In this document: positions 10,259 through 22,360 of the stretch, in pieces
Layout of the letters: the number at the start of each line of letters is the position of its first letter
Numbering within the stretch: the first letter of the stretch is position 1
NCBI GenBank assembly: GCA_036873755.1
Contig: JAVTVY010039170.1
Location: forward strand, 62,001-126,000
Source of the DNA: Hanleya hanleyi
Taxonomy: Eukaryota > Mollusca > Polyplacophora > Lepidopleurida > Hanleyidae
Reading direction: 5' to 3'
Length of the DNA stretch: 64,000 bases
Notes under the pieces: generated by a model
The model's database searches: none
Told to the model about the DNA's origin: nothing
The model's input: only the letters and a program-made list of their open reading frames with translations
Program-made: the position numbers and the translations under genes

Positions 10259-10753
10259 TCAGTCTCGTTGAACGGTTCTTGGAATTCTACAATCCTGAAG
10301 AGGATTGCATAAGGATCGTATGACAATTAATGGCTTACAGCCATTACATGCAGTATGGATAACAGCCAGATCATTGGGACAAGAATCACTTTTTGCCTCC
10401 AGGCTCAGTTCCTCGTCCTCCAACAGTCCATCAGCCATACGATACCTGGACAATGACATGCCACGTATTAACATCAGGCTCTTATATAACATCATGTTCA
10501 GTAAGTGCAATATCACACCATGGAATAATAGTGTGATCAAACGTATTGGAACTGATTTTGCTAAAACGGTAAAAAAACAGCTGATGTATTTGGTTAATCG
10601 ACCTTCAATTTCCTCTAAAGTGTATGGCCCATCATCGCCAGATACATTTACTGCTTTGAGTGCAGTCTTTCGCGTCTGGGGCCTAAATGCTAATTCTTCC
10701 CAAATTTTTTCTGATGTACTAATTTTAGTAACTGCGTGAGTCTGGTTATCCAC
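10259..10753 (-). other. Open region on both strands, unknown
   Basis: A 164-codon frame on the - strand, with a 144-codon frame on the + strand (10305-10739) over almost the same bases. The - frame has a hydrophobic stretch near residues 60-95 and acidic segments on either side. I recognise neither product, see no clear splice sites, and find no second copy in the window. It may be an exon of an unidentified gene, an old transposon fragment, or chance. A (TA)n run and low-complexity sequence follow at 10840-10960. Confidence 0.2.
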
Positions 10754-12035
10754 AATTATTTGTCAAAATGCCTTGAAACTTCACTATTGTGGTCAGTGTA
10801 AGTGGACACTTAAAGCACCCATTGGGGGCCAGAAAACAATTTATATATATATATTTTTTTGTCAAAAGGCTCTTGCTTTGTAAGTGACAAAATAATGAAA
10901 AAAGAAAAAGAAAACTAAATAAAGGGTACCATACTTAACACCCCAAGGGGCCAGGAATATGAAATATACATTTACATTTATGTAACATGTGTAAAGTTTT
11001 TCCGTCATCCTTGCAAAATGTCATTGATGGTGTCATCACTATCCATCACAGTGTCTGTCAATGTCCATGACAGTATACGTCAATGTCCATGGTCCATGAT
11101 GGTGTCCGTCAATCTCCATGATGGTGTCTGTCAATGTCCATGATGGTGTCCGTCAATGTCCATGCTGGTGTCCGTCGATGTCCTTGATGGTGCCTGTCAA
11201 TGTCCATGATGGTGTCCGTCAATGTCCATGATGGTGCCTGTCAATGTCCATGATGGTGACCATCAATGTCCATGATGGTGTCTGTCAATGGCCATGATGG
11301 TGTCCGTCAATGTCCATGATGGTGCCTGTCAATGTCCTTGATGGTGCCTGTCAATGTTCATGATGGTGTCCGTCAATGTCCATGATTTTGGTGTCTGTCA
11401 ATGTCCATGATGGTGTCCGTCAATGTCCATGATGGTGTCCGTCAATGTCCTTGATGGTGCCTGTCAATGTCCATGATGGTGCCTGTCAATGTCCATGATG
11501 GTGCCTGTCAATGTCCATGATGGTGTCCGTCAATGTCCATGATGGTGCCTGTCAATGTACATGATGGCACCTGTCATTCCATGATGGTGCCTGTCGATGT
11601 CCATGATGGCGCCTGTCAATGTCCATGATGGTGCTTGTCAATGTCCATGATGGTGCCTGTCAATGTCCATGATGGTGCCTGTCAATGTCCATGATGGCGC
11701 CTGTCATTCCATGATGGTGCCTGTCATTCCATGATGGTGCCTGTCAATGTCCATGATGGCACCTGTCATTCCATGAAGGTGCCTGCCAATGTCCATGATG
11801 GCGCCTGTTATTCCATGATGGCGCCTGTCAATGTCCATGATGGTGCCTGTCAATGTCCATGATGGTGCCTGTCAATGTCCATGATGGTGCCTGTCAATAT
11901 CTATGATGGTCCCTGTCAATGTCCATGATGGTGCCTGTCAGTGTCCATGATGGTGCCTGTCAATGTCCATGATGGTGCCTGTCAATGTCCATGAGGGTGC
12001 CTGTCAATGTCCATGATGGTGCCTGTCAATGTCCA

Positions 12036-13230
12036 TGATGACGCCTGTCAATGTCCATGATGGTGCCTGTCAATGTCAATGAGAACGCCTGTCAATATCC
12101 ATGATGGTGCCTGTCAATGTCCATGATATGTCCATGATGGTGCCTGTCAATGTCCATGATGGTGCCTGTCAATGTCCATGATGGTGCCTGTCAATGCCCA
12201 TGATGGCGCCTGTCAATGTCCATGATGGTGCCTGTCAATGTCCATGATGGTGCCTGTCAATGTCCATGATGGCACCTGTCATTCCATGATGGTGCCTGTC
12301 AATGTCCATGATGGTGCCTATCAATGTCCATGATGGTGCCTGTCAATGTCCATGATGGCACCTGTCATTCCATGATGGTGCCTGTCAATGTCCATGATGG
12401 TGCCTATCAATGTCCATGATGGTGCCTGTCAATGTCCATGATGGTGCCTGTCAATGTCCATGATGGCACTTGTCATTCCATGATGGTGCCTGTCAATGTC
12501 CATGATGGTGCCTATCAATGTCCATGATGGTGCCTGTTAATGTCCATGATGGTGCCTGTCAATGTCCATGAGGATGCCTGTCATGTCCATGATGGTGCCT
12601 GTCAGTGTCCATGATGGTGCCTGTCAATGTCCATGATGACGCCTGTCAATGTCCATGATGGTGCCTGTCAATGTCAATGAGAACGCCTGTCAATATCCAT
12701 GATGGTGCCTGTCAATGTCCATGATATGTCCATGATGGTGCCTGTCAATGTCCATGATGGTGCCTGTCAATGTCCATGATGGTGCCTGTCAATGCCCATG
12801 ATGGCGCCTGTCAATGTCCATGATGGTGCCTGTCAATGTCCATGATGGTGCCTGTCAATGTCCATGATGGCACCTGTCATTCCATGATGGTGCCTGTCAA
12901 TGTCCATGATGGTGCCTATCAATGTCCATGATGGTGCCTGTCAATGTCCATGATGGTGCCTGTCAATGTCCATGATGGCACCTGTCATTCCATGATGGTG
13001 CCTGTCAATGTCCATGATGGTGCCTATCAATGTCCATGATGGTGCCTGTCAATGTCCATGATGGTGCCTGTCAATGTCCATGATGGCACTTGTCATTCCA
13101 TGATGGTGCCTGTCAATGTCCATGATGGTGCCTATCAATGTCCATGATGGTGCCTGTTAATGTCCATGATGGTGCCTGTCAATGTCCATGAGGATGCCTG
13201 TCATGTCCATGATGGTGCCTGTCAGTGTCC
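12036..13230. repeat. Higher-order duplication within the minisatellite
   Basis: A run of distinctive variant units starting 'GATGACGCCTGTC' near 12037 recurs 598 bp later near 12635. The following order (GAGAACGCC, CCATGATATGTCC, GGCACTTGTC, GAGGATGCC) is kept. By the GAGGATGCC unit (12570 versus 13190) the offset has grown to 620, one extra 22-mer. This is a recent duplication of about 600 bp inside the array. Confidence 0.85.
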
Positions 13231-13515
13231 ATGATGGTGCCTGTCAATGTCCATGACGGTACCTGTCAATGTCCATGACGGTGAATGTCAACGTTCATGA
13301 TGGTGCCTGTCAGTGCCCATGATGGCACCTGTCAATGTCCATGATGGTGCCGGTCAATGTCCATGATCGTGCCTGTCATTGTCCATGATGGTGCCTGTCA
13401 TGGTGCCTGTCAATGTCCATGATGGTACCTGTCAATGTCCATGATGGTGCCTGTCAATTTCCATGATGGTGCCTGTCAATGTCCATGATGGTGCCTGTCA
13501 ATGTCTATGATGGCA

Positions 13516-13725
13516 CGCGTTTCGCTGGTGACCGCTAGCCTCACACCGCTGAACCAGCAGGGGTTCGAGCCCAGCTGGTCCATGTGTGAAAGTTTGTCAG
13601 TTACTTGCCAAAGGGCGGTGGTTCTCTCCGGGTACTCCGGCTTCCTCCACCAACCAAAACTGACTGTCACCATATGAGTGAAACAAACTTGAGTGTGACA
13701 TTAAGCCAAATTCCCTCCCTCCCTC
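13516..13725 (+). mobile_element. tRNA-derived SINE inserted in the minisatellite
   Basis: The insert begins with a tRNA-like head. An A-box-like 'TGGTGACCGCTAGCC' is followed at about 13560 by a B-box-like 'GGGTTCGAGCCC'. The body contains 'TACTCCGGCTTCCTCCACCA', and the 3' end is 'GTGACATTAAGCCAAATTCC' followed by (CCCT)n. Body and tail match 36751-36843. 'ATGATGGCA' borders both sides but is also part of the array, so the target duplication is ambiguous. Confidence 0.85.
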
Positions 13726-14177
13726 CATGATGGCACCTGTCATTCCATGATGGTGCCTGTCAATGTCCATGAGGGTGCCTGTCAATGTCCATGAGGTTGC
13801 CTGTCAATGTCCATGAGGGTGCCTGTCAATGTCCATGATGGCGCCTGTCAATGTCCATGATGGGGCCTGTCAGTATCTATGATGGTGCCTGTCAATGTCC
13901 ATGATACCTGTCAATGTCCATGACAGTGTCCATCAATGACAGTATGCGAGGCAATTCCCAGTGGTCAAAAATGGCAAATCTCCATCTGAAGAATGGTTTT
14001 TATGCTTGTGTTTTTATAAATAGTGTATATATTTTATACATATGGAATACAAACAGCATTGATATAGCTGTTTTGATCTCATATTCACAGTCCATTGGTT
14101 TTGTGTAAGCGCCATAATCGATACAATATGGTGTCTAGAAAGGGCAAGGAAGACTAACCGTAAATTCTCTCATAACT

Positions 14178-14341
14178 TGGGGTCCTAATATGTTAGGACT
14201 CATTTGTAAACTCACAGACACATCTGAGCCTGTCCAGCTCAGTAGGCCCTGTCACATGTATTATTACGAACGTGAAACCTGTAGTATGAATATTAATATC
14301 TGGTCACGTGTCGGTGGAATCGATGGCAGCATGCAGGACGG
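14178..14341. repeat. 164-bp block identical to 20377-20540
   Basis: From 'GGGGTCCTAATATGTTAGGA' to 'AGCATGCAGGACGG' the two blocks agree base for base in my reading. They are 6.2 kb apart. No coding potential is evident. Confidence 0.92.
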
Positions 14342-15300
14342 TTAAACACTCCCGAAATTTATTGAACTTTATCGACGATTCCGTCATCCATCCTGCATCG
14401 ACATTCCGTCCAAAGAGACTGTTATATTCCCGTAATACGTGTATGTGTTGTTCTTTTCGCGTCATGGAGAATAGAACGACCATCGGTCCTGTCTTTTCAT
14501 CAGGTCGTCTGTCGCCCGCCAAGAATGATGTCGCCAGCGTTTGACTCGAACTTTACCAAGAAACGTTGGGCGCCTGTCGACGTGAAGGCCCGCTGACTCA
14601 CCACAATATTGTACGTTTCGACTGATTCTCAATATGCCCAATCATGGGGAGTTATGGGAGCAACTTATTGTGATTTATGAAAGATCGGAGCGGGTCGAAA
14701 AACATGAGGTTTTTTCCACCGGAAGTTACATTTGTTCGCGCACATTTGGTTGCGCAGGCATTCTCCGCACATGCGTGCTGGTGTTACAAGACATCGTCAA
14801 TTCGCCTCTTTCTCAAGTGTCGATCACATGACCTGCTGGGTGAGTTCCGGTCGTTTGGCGTCGTAAGATTTGCATGGAGCACGCTAGTTTTTCGTTGACA
14901 GCGTCTGTTTCATATGAGTGAAAATTATACAAGTTGTCTTGCTTGAAAGCTAATGCATTTCTGAAATATTATCTACCAGAATCAAACTGCAAAACTTTGT
15001 TTTAAAAAAAAATCCCATTGACTTCAATGTTATTTTCGCGACCGTCAAATCTCCCGCAGGTGACGTCCCATATGCCGTCGGCCGGAACTCACCCAAAAAT
15101 GTACCACGTGACTGCACTTGTGCAACTCCCGAATGCTGAAGCCAATACGGCTCGGTGACAACCCATGCTCGTGCTCGGAAGCATGTTGGCGAAGTCATGT
15201 CTGTGGTCCACGGTTTCGGATAACAACAACAACAACACGGACGTTCCGTGGGTTACCAGAAATAGACAGACCAGAACCTGCTGTGACCTCCAGGACAATC
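14342..15300. other. CpG-richer unassigned region
   Basis: CpG dinucleotides are visibly more frequent here than in the surrounding DNA (for example around 14510-14600, 14750-14870 and 15060-15260). A 72-codon - strand frame (14304-14522) starts M-A-G-D-R-R-P-D and has a plausible amino-acid mix, but I do not recognise it. Its last codons lie in the 164-bp repeat. The region could be a promoter or first exon of an unidentified gene. Confidence 0.3.
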
Positions 15301-16560
15301 TGCCCAGATATCATGTGTAAATAGTAATTGCTGGTCCTAAGAATGTAGACCTCAGAACTTGACAACTCGTATGTTGATCACTCATCTTCCTTTTGCGTAT
15401 TACAACATTATGCTTGTGAAAGGGAAGCTAGTTGTCACGGTGGTATGCAACGTCATGTGTTTCGCCAGTACAAGTCTGATATAAGTTCCACCCATGATTT
15501 GAAAGCAACAGAAGTACTGAAGTGGCCTCCAAGTGTTTACGAAGTCACGATTCCAATAACAGTGTACATCCTCTCGGTAATAGTGCAACCCAGGAATTAT
15601 GTGCGTTATTCATATCGTGGCGGTGCTTTATAGTCAGATGGCATGCAGAGTATCAGTTGAAGAGGCAGTTTGGGAGCGGCCATATGTACTCGGATGATCA
15701 TGTGTTTGGAGCTGGTATGCCTCTGTTAGCCATTGTAACAACAAGTTCTACAGTGCGGTTGAAACAGTCGTGATGTCCTTGCTCAAGTCTCTCCTTTCGT
15801 CATCAGCCGATAACCTAATGACAGACTGCCTATATGTGGCCCTCTGTGGTCATGTCAAGAAAGTACTCTGCATTAATTTTAAAAGGGCTATATTTATCTA
15901 TCTTCCAGAGCTATTTACACGTCACAGAAGTAGAGTATAACCAGCTTGCCTATCTTGTTAGTCACCATTCCAATGTGTTGTCACTTACGTTAGAGAACAT
16001 GTGTTTTGTTTAAAATGCCACATGCAACTCAGAACTGCGCTTGGCACTTTTCTGTTCAATCTCATTAATTTGGCAGGTGCAAATCTGTTGTCAGTTATAG
16101 ATGAGGCTTCATGACGTGTAATTATTTTAGCCTCGTTTTGCTCTGCAGAGCGCTGACTAGCCCATGCTTGTATTTGTTGAGTTTCTATCGTAGGTGTCGC
16201 TGGTGTGACGTCACCCAGTGACATCTCTGTGCAGAGGTTGAGTTATCTGTTTCCAGGACATGTCGGGCAGAAATTGCCTTGACCAGTTGTGCAACTGATT
16301 CCTTTTAATTTCAGATTATTTTGATTAGGCAGTGGCAATGCTTTGAAGCTTGAACGTCTCATATTAATTCCGGATTGTTGTAATGTTATAAGAATTGTAT
16401 ACTGACTTCAATCATGACCGTCAAACTCTTCTTTTCTTTTCTGATACTCCTGCACCGGTATTATTCTTGTTCTTTTACGTCGTTCTGATGTTTAGGTCCA
16501 TTCCAATTTCGCGCTTGGCCACTTATTTGCAGTAGCGTTAATTGAGAACTCTTCAAAACA
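15301..16560. other. No recognisable feature
   Basis: Unique-looking non-coding sequence. Short frames only, and no repeats or RNA signatures noticed. Confidence 0.5.
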
Positions 16561-16568
16561 TGATCAAT

Positions 16569-19215
16569 GCTATTTGTTTTAAGCCACCGATTAACCGATT
16601 GTATGCTCCTTATTTTCATGTACAGAGGCCATTTCGGCCATGTATCTGATGTCATGTCCGATCATAAGCAGTATTGTTCGATTTGCATCGCATGAGTAAT
16701 TGTCCATAGCCGTGCATTAACTCCTTTACAAGGATACCATTGAACCGCGCTTTGCTCTGGTTAATATTAACGATGTACATGCACATTAATGTATTTACTC
16801 ACAACTATATGGGACGTCACAAATCAGATAGCAATTGTACTCTGTCCCATTTATTTTATACCGGAGCCCTGCATCGAAGGATCATTCCTCAATATGGATA
16901 CTCAGGTGATGACGATATGTGGAGTAGTGCGTCGCATTCGGACGGTCGAATTTCGATCAATGAACATTCCTATGAGTACACGGTAGTGTAGCAGATCGAC
17001 TAGTTTCGCAAAGCCTGTACATATCGTAGACGAGCATTTTTTTTGTGCTTCACCCCTATATTTCGATGGTGATTAGTTATGAACCAAGACTTGCCGTTTA
17101 GACAGTTTATTGATCCTTATATAGTTGTGCGCCATATCCATTTGGTCACCTTTAATGCTCCCTTGATCAACGATATTAGTTTGAGCTTTATAACCATGTC
17201 ACCAGGCAGTATAGTTTTTCTTTGCTCATTTCTTGCACTATTGTCTGTTTTTTAACCTACATCTAATGAGCGTAGTATGTGTTAAACGTATAAATGTGAT
17301 TTTATCTTTGACTATTTCCCATAGAGTTAACACCACTGTGTAGCACAAGGGGTAATGCATTTCATTTGGAAGCAGCCACTAGTTGTATGCCAGCTATTTG
17401 TTTTAAAAACACTGATTAACCGATAGTATGCTTCTAATTTTCATGTACACAGGCCTATGCGGCCATTGTATCTGATGTCATGTCCGACCATAAGCAGTAT
17501 TGTTTGATTTGGATCGCATGAGTAATTGTCCATAGCCTTGCATTAACTCCTTTACAAGGATACCATTGAACCGTGCTTTACTCTGGTTAATTTTAGCGAT
17601 GTATATGCATATTAATGTATTTACTCACAACTATGTCACAAACAGATAGCAATTGTACTCCGTCCCATTTATTTCATAACCGGAGCCCTGCATCGAAGGA
17701 TCATTCTCTTATGGATACTCAGGTGATGACGCTCATTATGACCTGTCATGCCTGTGCAATATTTTGTTAGATATAATTCTAATCAATGATTAGTTCCATC
17801 GTCACATTCATGTGTAGCATACGGATTATTTCGTAGAGTCCTGAATTTTATCGGAGAGTGAAAGGAGTGGTGCTTCATCCCTAGAAGTGTAAAGGTGTTC
17901 TTTGTTAACGTTGCCTGCGAGTTCTGATCAATGAACATTCCTACGAGTACACGGTAGTGTAGCAGATCGACTAGTTTCGCAAATCCTGTACATATCGTAT
18001 TTCGAAGGTGATTAGTTATGAACCAAGACTTGCCATTTGAACAGTTGTGCGCCATATCCATTTGGTCACCTTTAATGCTCCCTTGATCAACGATATTAGT
18101 TTGAGCTTTATAACCATGTCACCAGGCAGTATAGTTTTTTCTTTGCTCATTTCTTGCACTATTGTCTGTTTTTTAACCTACATCTAATGAGCGTATGTGT
18201 TAACTGTATAAATGTGATTTTATCTTTGACTATTTCCCATAGAGTTAACACCACTGTGTAGCACAAGGGGTAATGCATTTCATTTGGAAGCAGCCACTAG
18301 TTGTATCCCAGCTATTTGTTTTAAAAACACCGATTAACCGATTGTATGCTTCTAATTTTCATGTACACAGGCCTATGCGGCCATGTATCTGATGTCATGT
18401 CCGACCATAAGCAGTATTGTTTGATTTGGATCGCATGAGTAATTGTCCATAGCCTTGCATTAACTCCTTTACAAGGATACCATTGAACCGTGCTTTACTC
18501 TGGTTAATATTAGCGATGTATATGCACATTAATGTATTTACTCACAACTATGTCGCAAACAGATAGCAATTGTACTCCGTCCCATTTATTTTATAACTGG
18601 AGCCCTGCATCGAAGGATCATTCTCTTATGGATACTCAGGTGATGAAGCTCATTATGACCTGTCATGCCTGTGCAATATTTTGTTAGATATAATTCTAAT
18701 CAATGATTATTTCCATCGTCACATTCATGTATAGCATACGGATTATTTCGTAGAGTCCTGAATTTTATCCCTAGAAGTGTAAAGGTGTTCGTTGTTAACG
18801 TTGCCTGCGAGTTTCGATCAATGAACATTCCTACGAGTACACGGCAGTGTAGCAGATAGAGTAGTATCGCAATCCTGTACATGTCGTAGACGAGTGTTTT
18901 GTGTGCTGCACCCCTATATTTTGACGGTGATTAGTTATGAACCTAGACTTGCCGTTTAGACATTTTATTGATCCTTATATAATTATGCGCCATATCCATT
19001 TGGTAACCTTTAATGCTCCCTTGATCAACGATATTAGCTTTGAGCTGTATAACCATGTCACCAGGCAGTATGTTTTTCTTTGCTCATTTTTGCAATAGTG
19101 TGTTTTTTAGCCTACATCTAATAAGCGTAGTATGTGTTAACGGTATAAATGTGATTTTATCTTTGACTATTTCCCAGAGTTAACACCACTGACTGTGTAG
19201 CACAAGGGGTAATGC
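16569..19215 (+). repeat. Three tandem copies of a 0.8-0.9-kb unit
   Basis: Units start at 'GCTATTTGTTTTAA' at 16569, 17393 and 18311 (periods 824 and 918 bp). Units 2 and 3 are very similar. Unit 1 is more diverged and lacks the ~100 bp around 17720-17900, which holds 'TAATCAATGATTAGTTCCATCGTC'. Each contains 'GATTAACCGATTGTATGCT', 'GCATCGAAGGATCATTC' and 'CTTTGACTATTTCCC'. No open frame spans a unit. Confidence 0.9.
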
Positions 19216-19453
19216 ATACTAAATCATATTGATACCGTCTGTCTCCACAACAAGTGCTATTTGTGCTCACACTAATACTTGCGACTGTGAACTATATTCT
19301 TGCACAACTCCTCAAACATTTCAGCTACAAGGTCACCCATGTGGCAGTTCCAGTAACTTTGTTGTGGAATACCTTGTCAACTGAAATACCCCTATTTTTA
19401 TTTCCTCTTTGGGGCACCTCAACTAGATATTGTCATATCTAGTCTCATTTTTT

Positions 19454-20378
19454 GGGCATAACTATATGTCCCCAAAGATGTTTCATAAGGCTATCGAGTG
19501 CATAGTAATATCATATAGGGAGCAAGCTCATTAAGTAATTGGTATGTAATGCTTATGTTGGTTCACACACTTTCATATCTCTGTATAAAGTATGTTAACT
19601 CAGTATATGATCTACCATTCGCAGGGATATCCATTCACGCAGCAACTATCTGCATTCACACTCTATCCATTCACACGACAGCCATTCACACAGCATTCAC
19701 GGCAGCCATTCACATGGTCAGCCATTCGCAATGAGCAATTCATTTCACTTGGCCAGTCATTCACGGTGAGCAATTCACAGGTATAAGCCATTCGGGCGAA
19801 AGCCATTAGGGCACACCCATTCACATGCCATTCAGGCGAAAGCCACTCGGGCACACTCATTCACATGCTATTCGGGCGAAAGCCATTCGAGCACACCCAT
19901 TCACATGCCATATGGGCGAAAGCCATTCGAGCACACCCATTCACATGCCATTCGGGCGAAAGCCATTCGGGCACACCCATTCACTTGGTGAGCATTCACG
20001 GGCGAAAGCCAATCGGGCACACCCATTCACATGGTGAGCCATTCACTGGCGTAAGCCAATCGGGCGCAAGCCAACATGGCTTACGCCAATCGGGCGTAAG
20101 CCAACATGGTTTATGCCAATCGGGCGAAAGCCACTCGGGCACATCCATTCACATGGTGAGCCACTCGGGCGAAAGCCACTCGGGCGAAAGCCACTCGGGC
20201 ACATCCATTCACATGGTGAGCCACTCGGGCGAAAGCCACTCGGGCGTAAGCCAACATGGCTTATGCCAATCAGGCGAAAGCCAATCGACACCAACTGGCA
20301 GCTTAGTCTGACCCATTTGTTGGCCAAATAAATATATTTATTAATCTATACCGGTGTTTCTGTGTTGTTTATAAATTG
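19454..20378 (+). repeat. Complex 0.93-kb repeat unit, copy 1
   Basis: The unit has a unique leader ('GGGCATAACTATATGTCCCC'), a 'CCATTCAC' region, a series of roughly 40-bp modules made of 'GGGCGAAAGCCA', 'TCGGGCACACCC' and 'ATTCACATG', and an AT-rich end 'AATAAATATATTTATTAATC'. Long frames on both strands (such as 19865-20311) follow the module period and do not look like real proteins. Confidence 0.9.
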
Positions 20379-20540
20379 GGGTCCTAATATGTTAGGACTC
20401 ATTTGTAAACTCACAGACACATCTGAGCCTGTCCAGCTCAGTAGGCCCTGTCACATGTATTATTACGAACGTGAAACCTGTAGTATGAATATTAATATCT
20501 GGTCACGTGTCGGTGGAATCGATGGCAGCATGCAGGACGG
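20377..20540. repeat. 164-bp block, second copy
   Basis: Identical to 14178-14341. It begins immediately at the end of complex repeat copy 1 ('ATAAATTGGGGTCC'). Confidence 0.92.
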
Positions 20541-20774
20541 CCCACCTCTCCCACCCATTAATTCGTAGGCCTCAAAGGATACCTTGACAATTGGAAGTTT
20601 TCAATTAGAAATAGCTTTAGCCCATGAAAAAAAAAAAAAAAAAATGCTTCTTACTCTTCTAATAAGATTATGTACAAAGGTCAACTATTATATGTCTATT
20701 ATTTGTACTCAATCGTGACAATCATAAAGAGTTAACATTGCTTGAGGCAGGATGAGTGGGCAACTGGCATAACT
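20541..20774. other. Spacer with an A-run
   Basis: Spacer between the 164-bp block and complex repeat copy 2. It contains an A-run of about 19 bases near 20625-20644, possibly a retroelement tail. Confidence 0.5.
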
Positions 20775-21707
20775 GGGCATAACTATATGTCCCCAAAGAT
20801 GTTTCATAAGGCTATCGAGTGCATAGTAATATCATATAGGGAGCAAGCTCATTAAGTAATTGGTATGTAATGCTTATGTTGGTTCACACACTTTCATATC
20901 TCTGTATAAAGTATGTTAACTCAGTATATGATCTACCATTCGCAGGGATATACATTCACGCAGCAACTATCTGCATTCACACTCTATCCATTCACACGAC
21001 AGCCATTCACACAGCATTCACGGCAGCCATTCACATGGTCAGCCATTCGCAATGAGCAATTCATTTCACTTGGCCAGTCATTCACGGTGAGCAATTCACA
21101 GGTATAAGCCATTCGGGCGAAAGCCATTAGGGCACACCCATTCACATGCCATTCAGGCGAAAGCCACTCGGGCACACTCATTCACATGCTATTCGGGCGA
21201 AAGCCATTCGAGCACACCCATTCACATGCCATATGGGCGAAAGCCATTCGAGCACACCCATTCACATGCCATTCGGGCGAAAGCCATTCGGGCACACCCA
21301 TTCACTTGGTGAGCATTCACGGGCGAAAGCCAATCGGGCACACCCATTCACATGGTGAGCCATTCACTGGCGTAAGCCAATCGGGCGTAAGCCAACACGC
21401 CAACATGGCTTACGCCAATCGGGCGTAAGCCAACATGGTTTATGCCAATCGGGCGAAAGCCACTCGGGCACATCCATTCACATGGTGAGCCACTCGGGCG
21501 AAAGCCACTCGGGTGAAAGCCACTCGGGCACATCCATTCACATGGTGAGCCACTCGGGCGAAAGCCACTCGGGCGTAAGCCAACATGGCTTATGCCAATC
21601 AGGCGAAAGCCAATCGACACCAACTGGCAGCTTAGTCTGACCCATTTGTTGGCCAAATAAATATATTTATTAATCTATACCGGTGTTTCTGTGTTGTTTA
21701 TAAATTG
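20775..21707 (+). repeat. Complex 0.93-kb repeat unit, copy 2
   Basis: Nearly identical to 19454-20378 at an offset of 1321-1329 bp. The only clear differences are a few substitutions and an 8-bp insertion near 21392 ('GCCAACAC'). Confidence 0.92.
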
Positions 21708-21767
21708 AAACCGAAGCAGTATTTCGAATAAAATTTTCTCTTCTTGTGAGAGAATGTAGTGACACTG

Positions 21768-21900
21768 TCATGGAAAATCCTGGAATGTCATGGAAGTTGA
21801 AAATTCATTTTCTTGGCCTGGTAACTCGTGTAATTTTGACTCCGCGTTCATGGAATTCTGTTGAAGGTCATGGTGCTCATGTTTTGTTAATTCTGACCTT
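21768..21900. mobile_element. Fragment of a 'TCATGGAAAATCCTGGAA' element
   Basis: Shares 'GTCATGGAAAATCCTGGAA' and the following repeated 'CATGGAA' pattern with the longer copy at 30572-31110. Confidence 0.6.
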
Positions 21901-22180
21901 GTTTGGTTAGAATAACAGCCTATTACTTTCTTTGATGTATTGAATTTCTTTACACCATGTTAAATTCTTGTTTATTATCGATGCAGTGGTCAGATGTGAC
22001 ATTCATCAGTAAACCCTCTTCCATAAAAAGAAATTATCAGAACTGTCATAAAATAAACACACTACACTTCATTTTATGGAATATTCAATTGTTCTCCCAT
22101 ATATATATTCAGAGAAAATGAATGTCACCATGACAGATTAAATGTAGTACGGTGATTAAACTGACAAATGAAGTATGGTA
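21901..22180. other. No recognisable feature
   Basis: AT-rich non-coding sequence. Confidence 0.5.
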
Positions 22181-22360
22181 AGCCCTCTAATAATTCAATC
22201 ACAGGAAGTGAAATTTCCCCTCATAAAATATGGGGCAATCAAATTTATTTGGATAGAAAGTTGACAAAATCGTTCAAAATCATGCATATAATGCATTATT
22301 TTTTCATTATTTCAATGATGTTAGAGGGTTATCAAATTTATTTATGAATAGACTGTTTCA
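22180..22360. mobile_element. Family-A MITE, partial
   Basis: Begins 'CCTCTAATAATTCAATCAC' followed by 'AGGAAGTGAAATTTCCCC', then 'ATCAAATTTATT', 'TTCAAAATCATGCA' and 'TTAGAGGGTTATC'. These landmarks recur in order at 23393-23630 and 26108-26340. The right inverted end is missing here, but an isolated 'AATTCAATTATTAGAAGGATT' lies at about 22725-22745. Confidence 0.75.

Larger units (their letters stand above)
11050..13930. repeat. 22-bp minisatellite, about 2.9 kb
   Basis: Tandem array with consensus 'TGTCCATGATGGTGCCTGTCAA' in 22-bp units, somewhat over 100 copies, with variant units such as 'GGCACCTGTCATTCCATGAT' and 'GAGAACGCC'. The 5' part uses 'GGTGTCCGTCAA' variants and the rest 'GGTGCCTGTCAA'. 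It is interrupted by a SINE at 13516-13725. Confidence 0.97.

Noticed and set aside
11050..13930. Possible CRISPR array
   Set aside because: No unique spacers, unit is 22 bp head to tail, and the genome is eukaryotic. It is a minisatellite.
19549..21656. Repetitive frames such as 19865-20311 (H-A-I-R-A-K-A... type)
   Set aside because: Open only because the short modules lack stops. Present on both strands, with no start context or domain.
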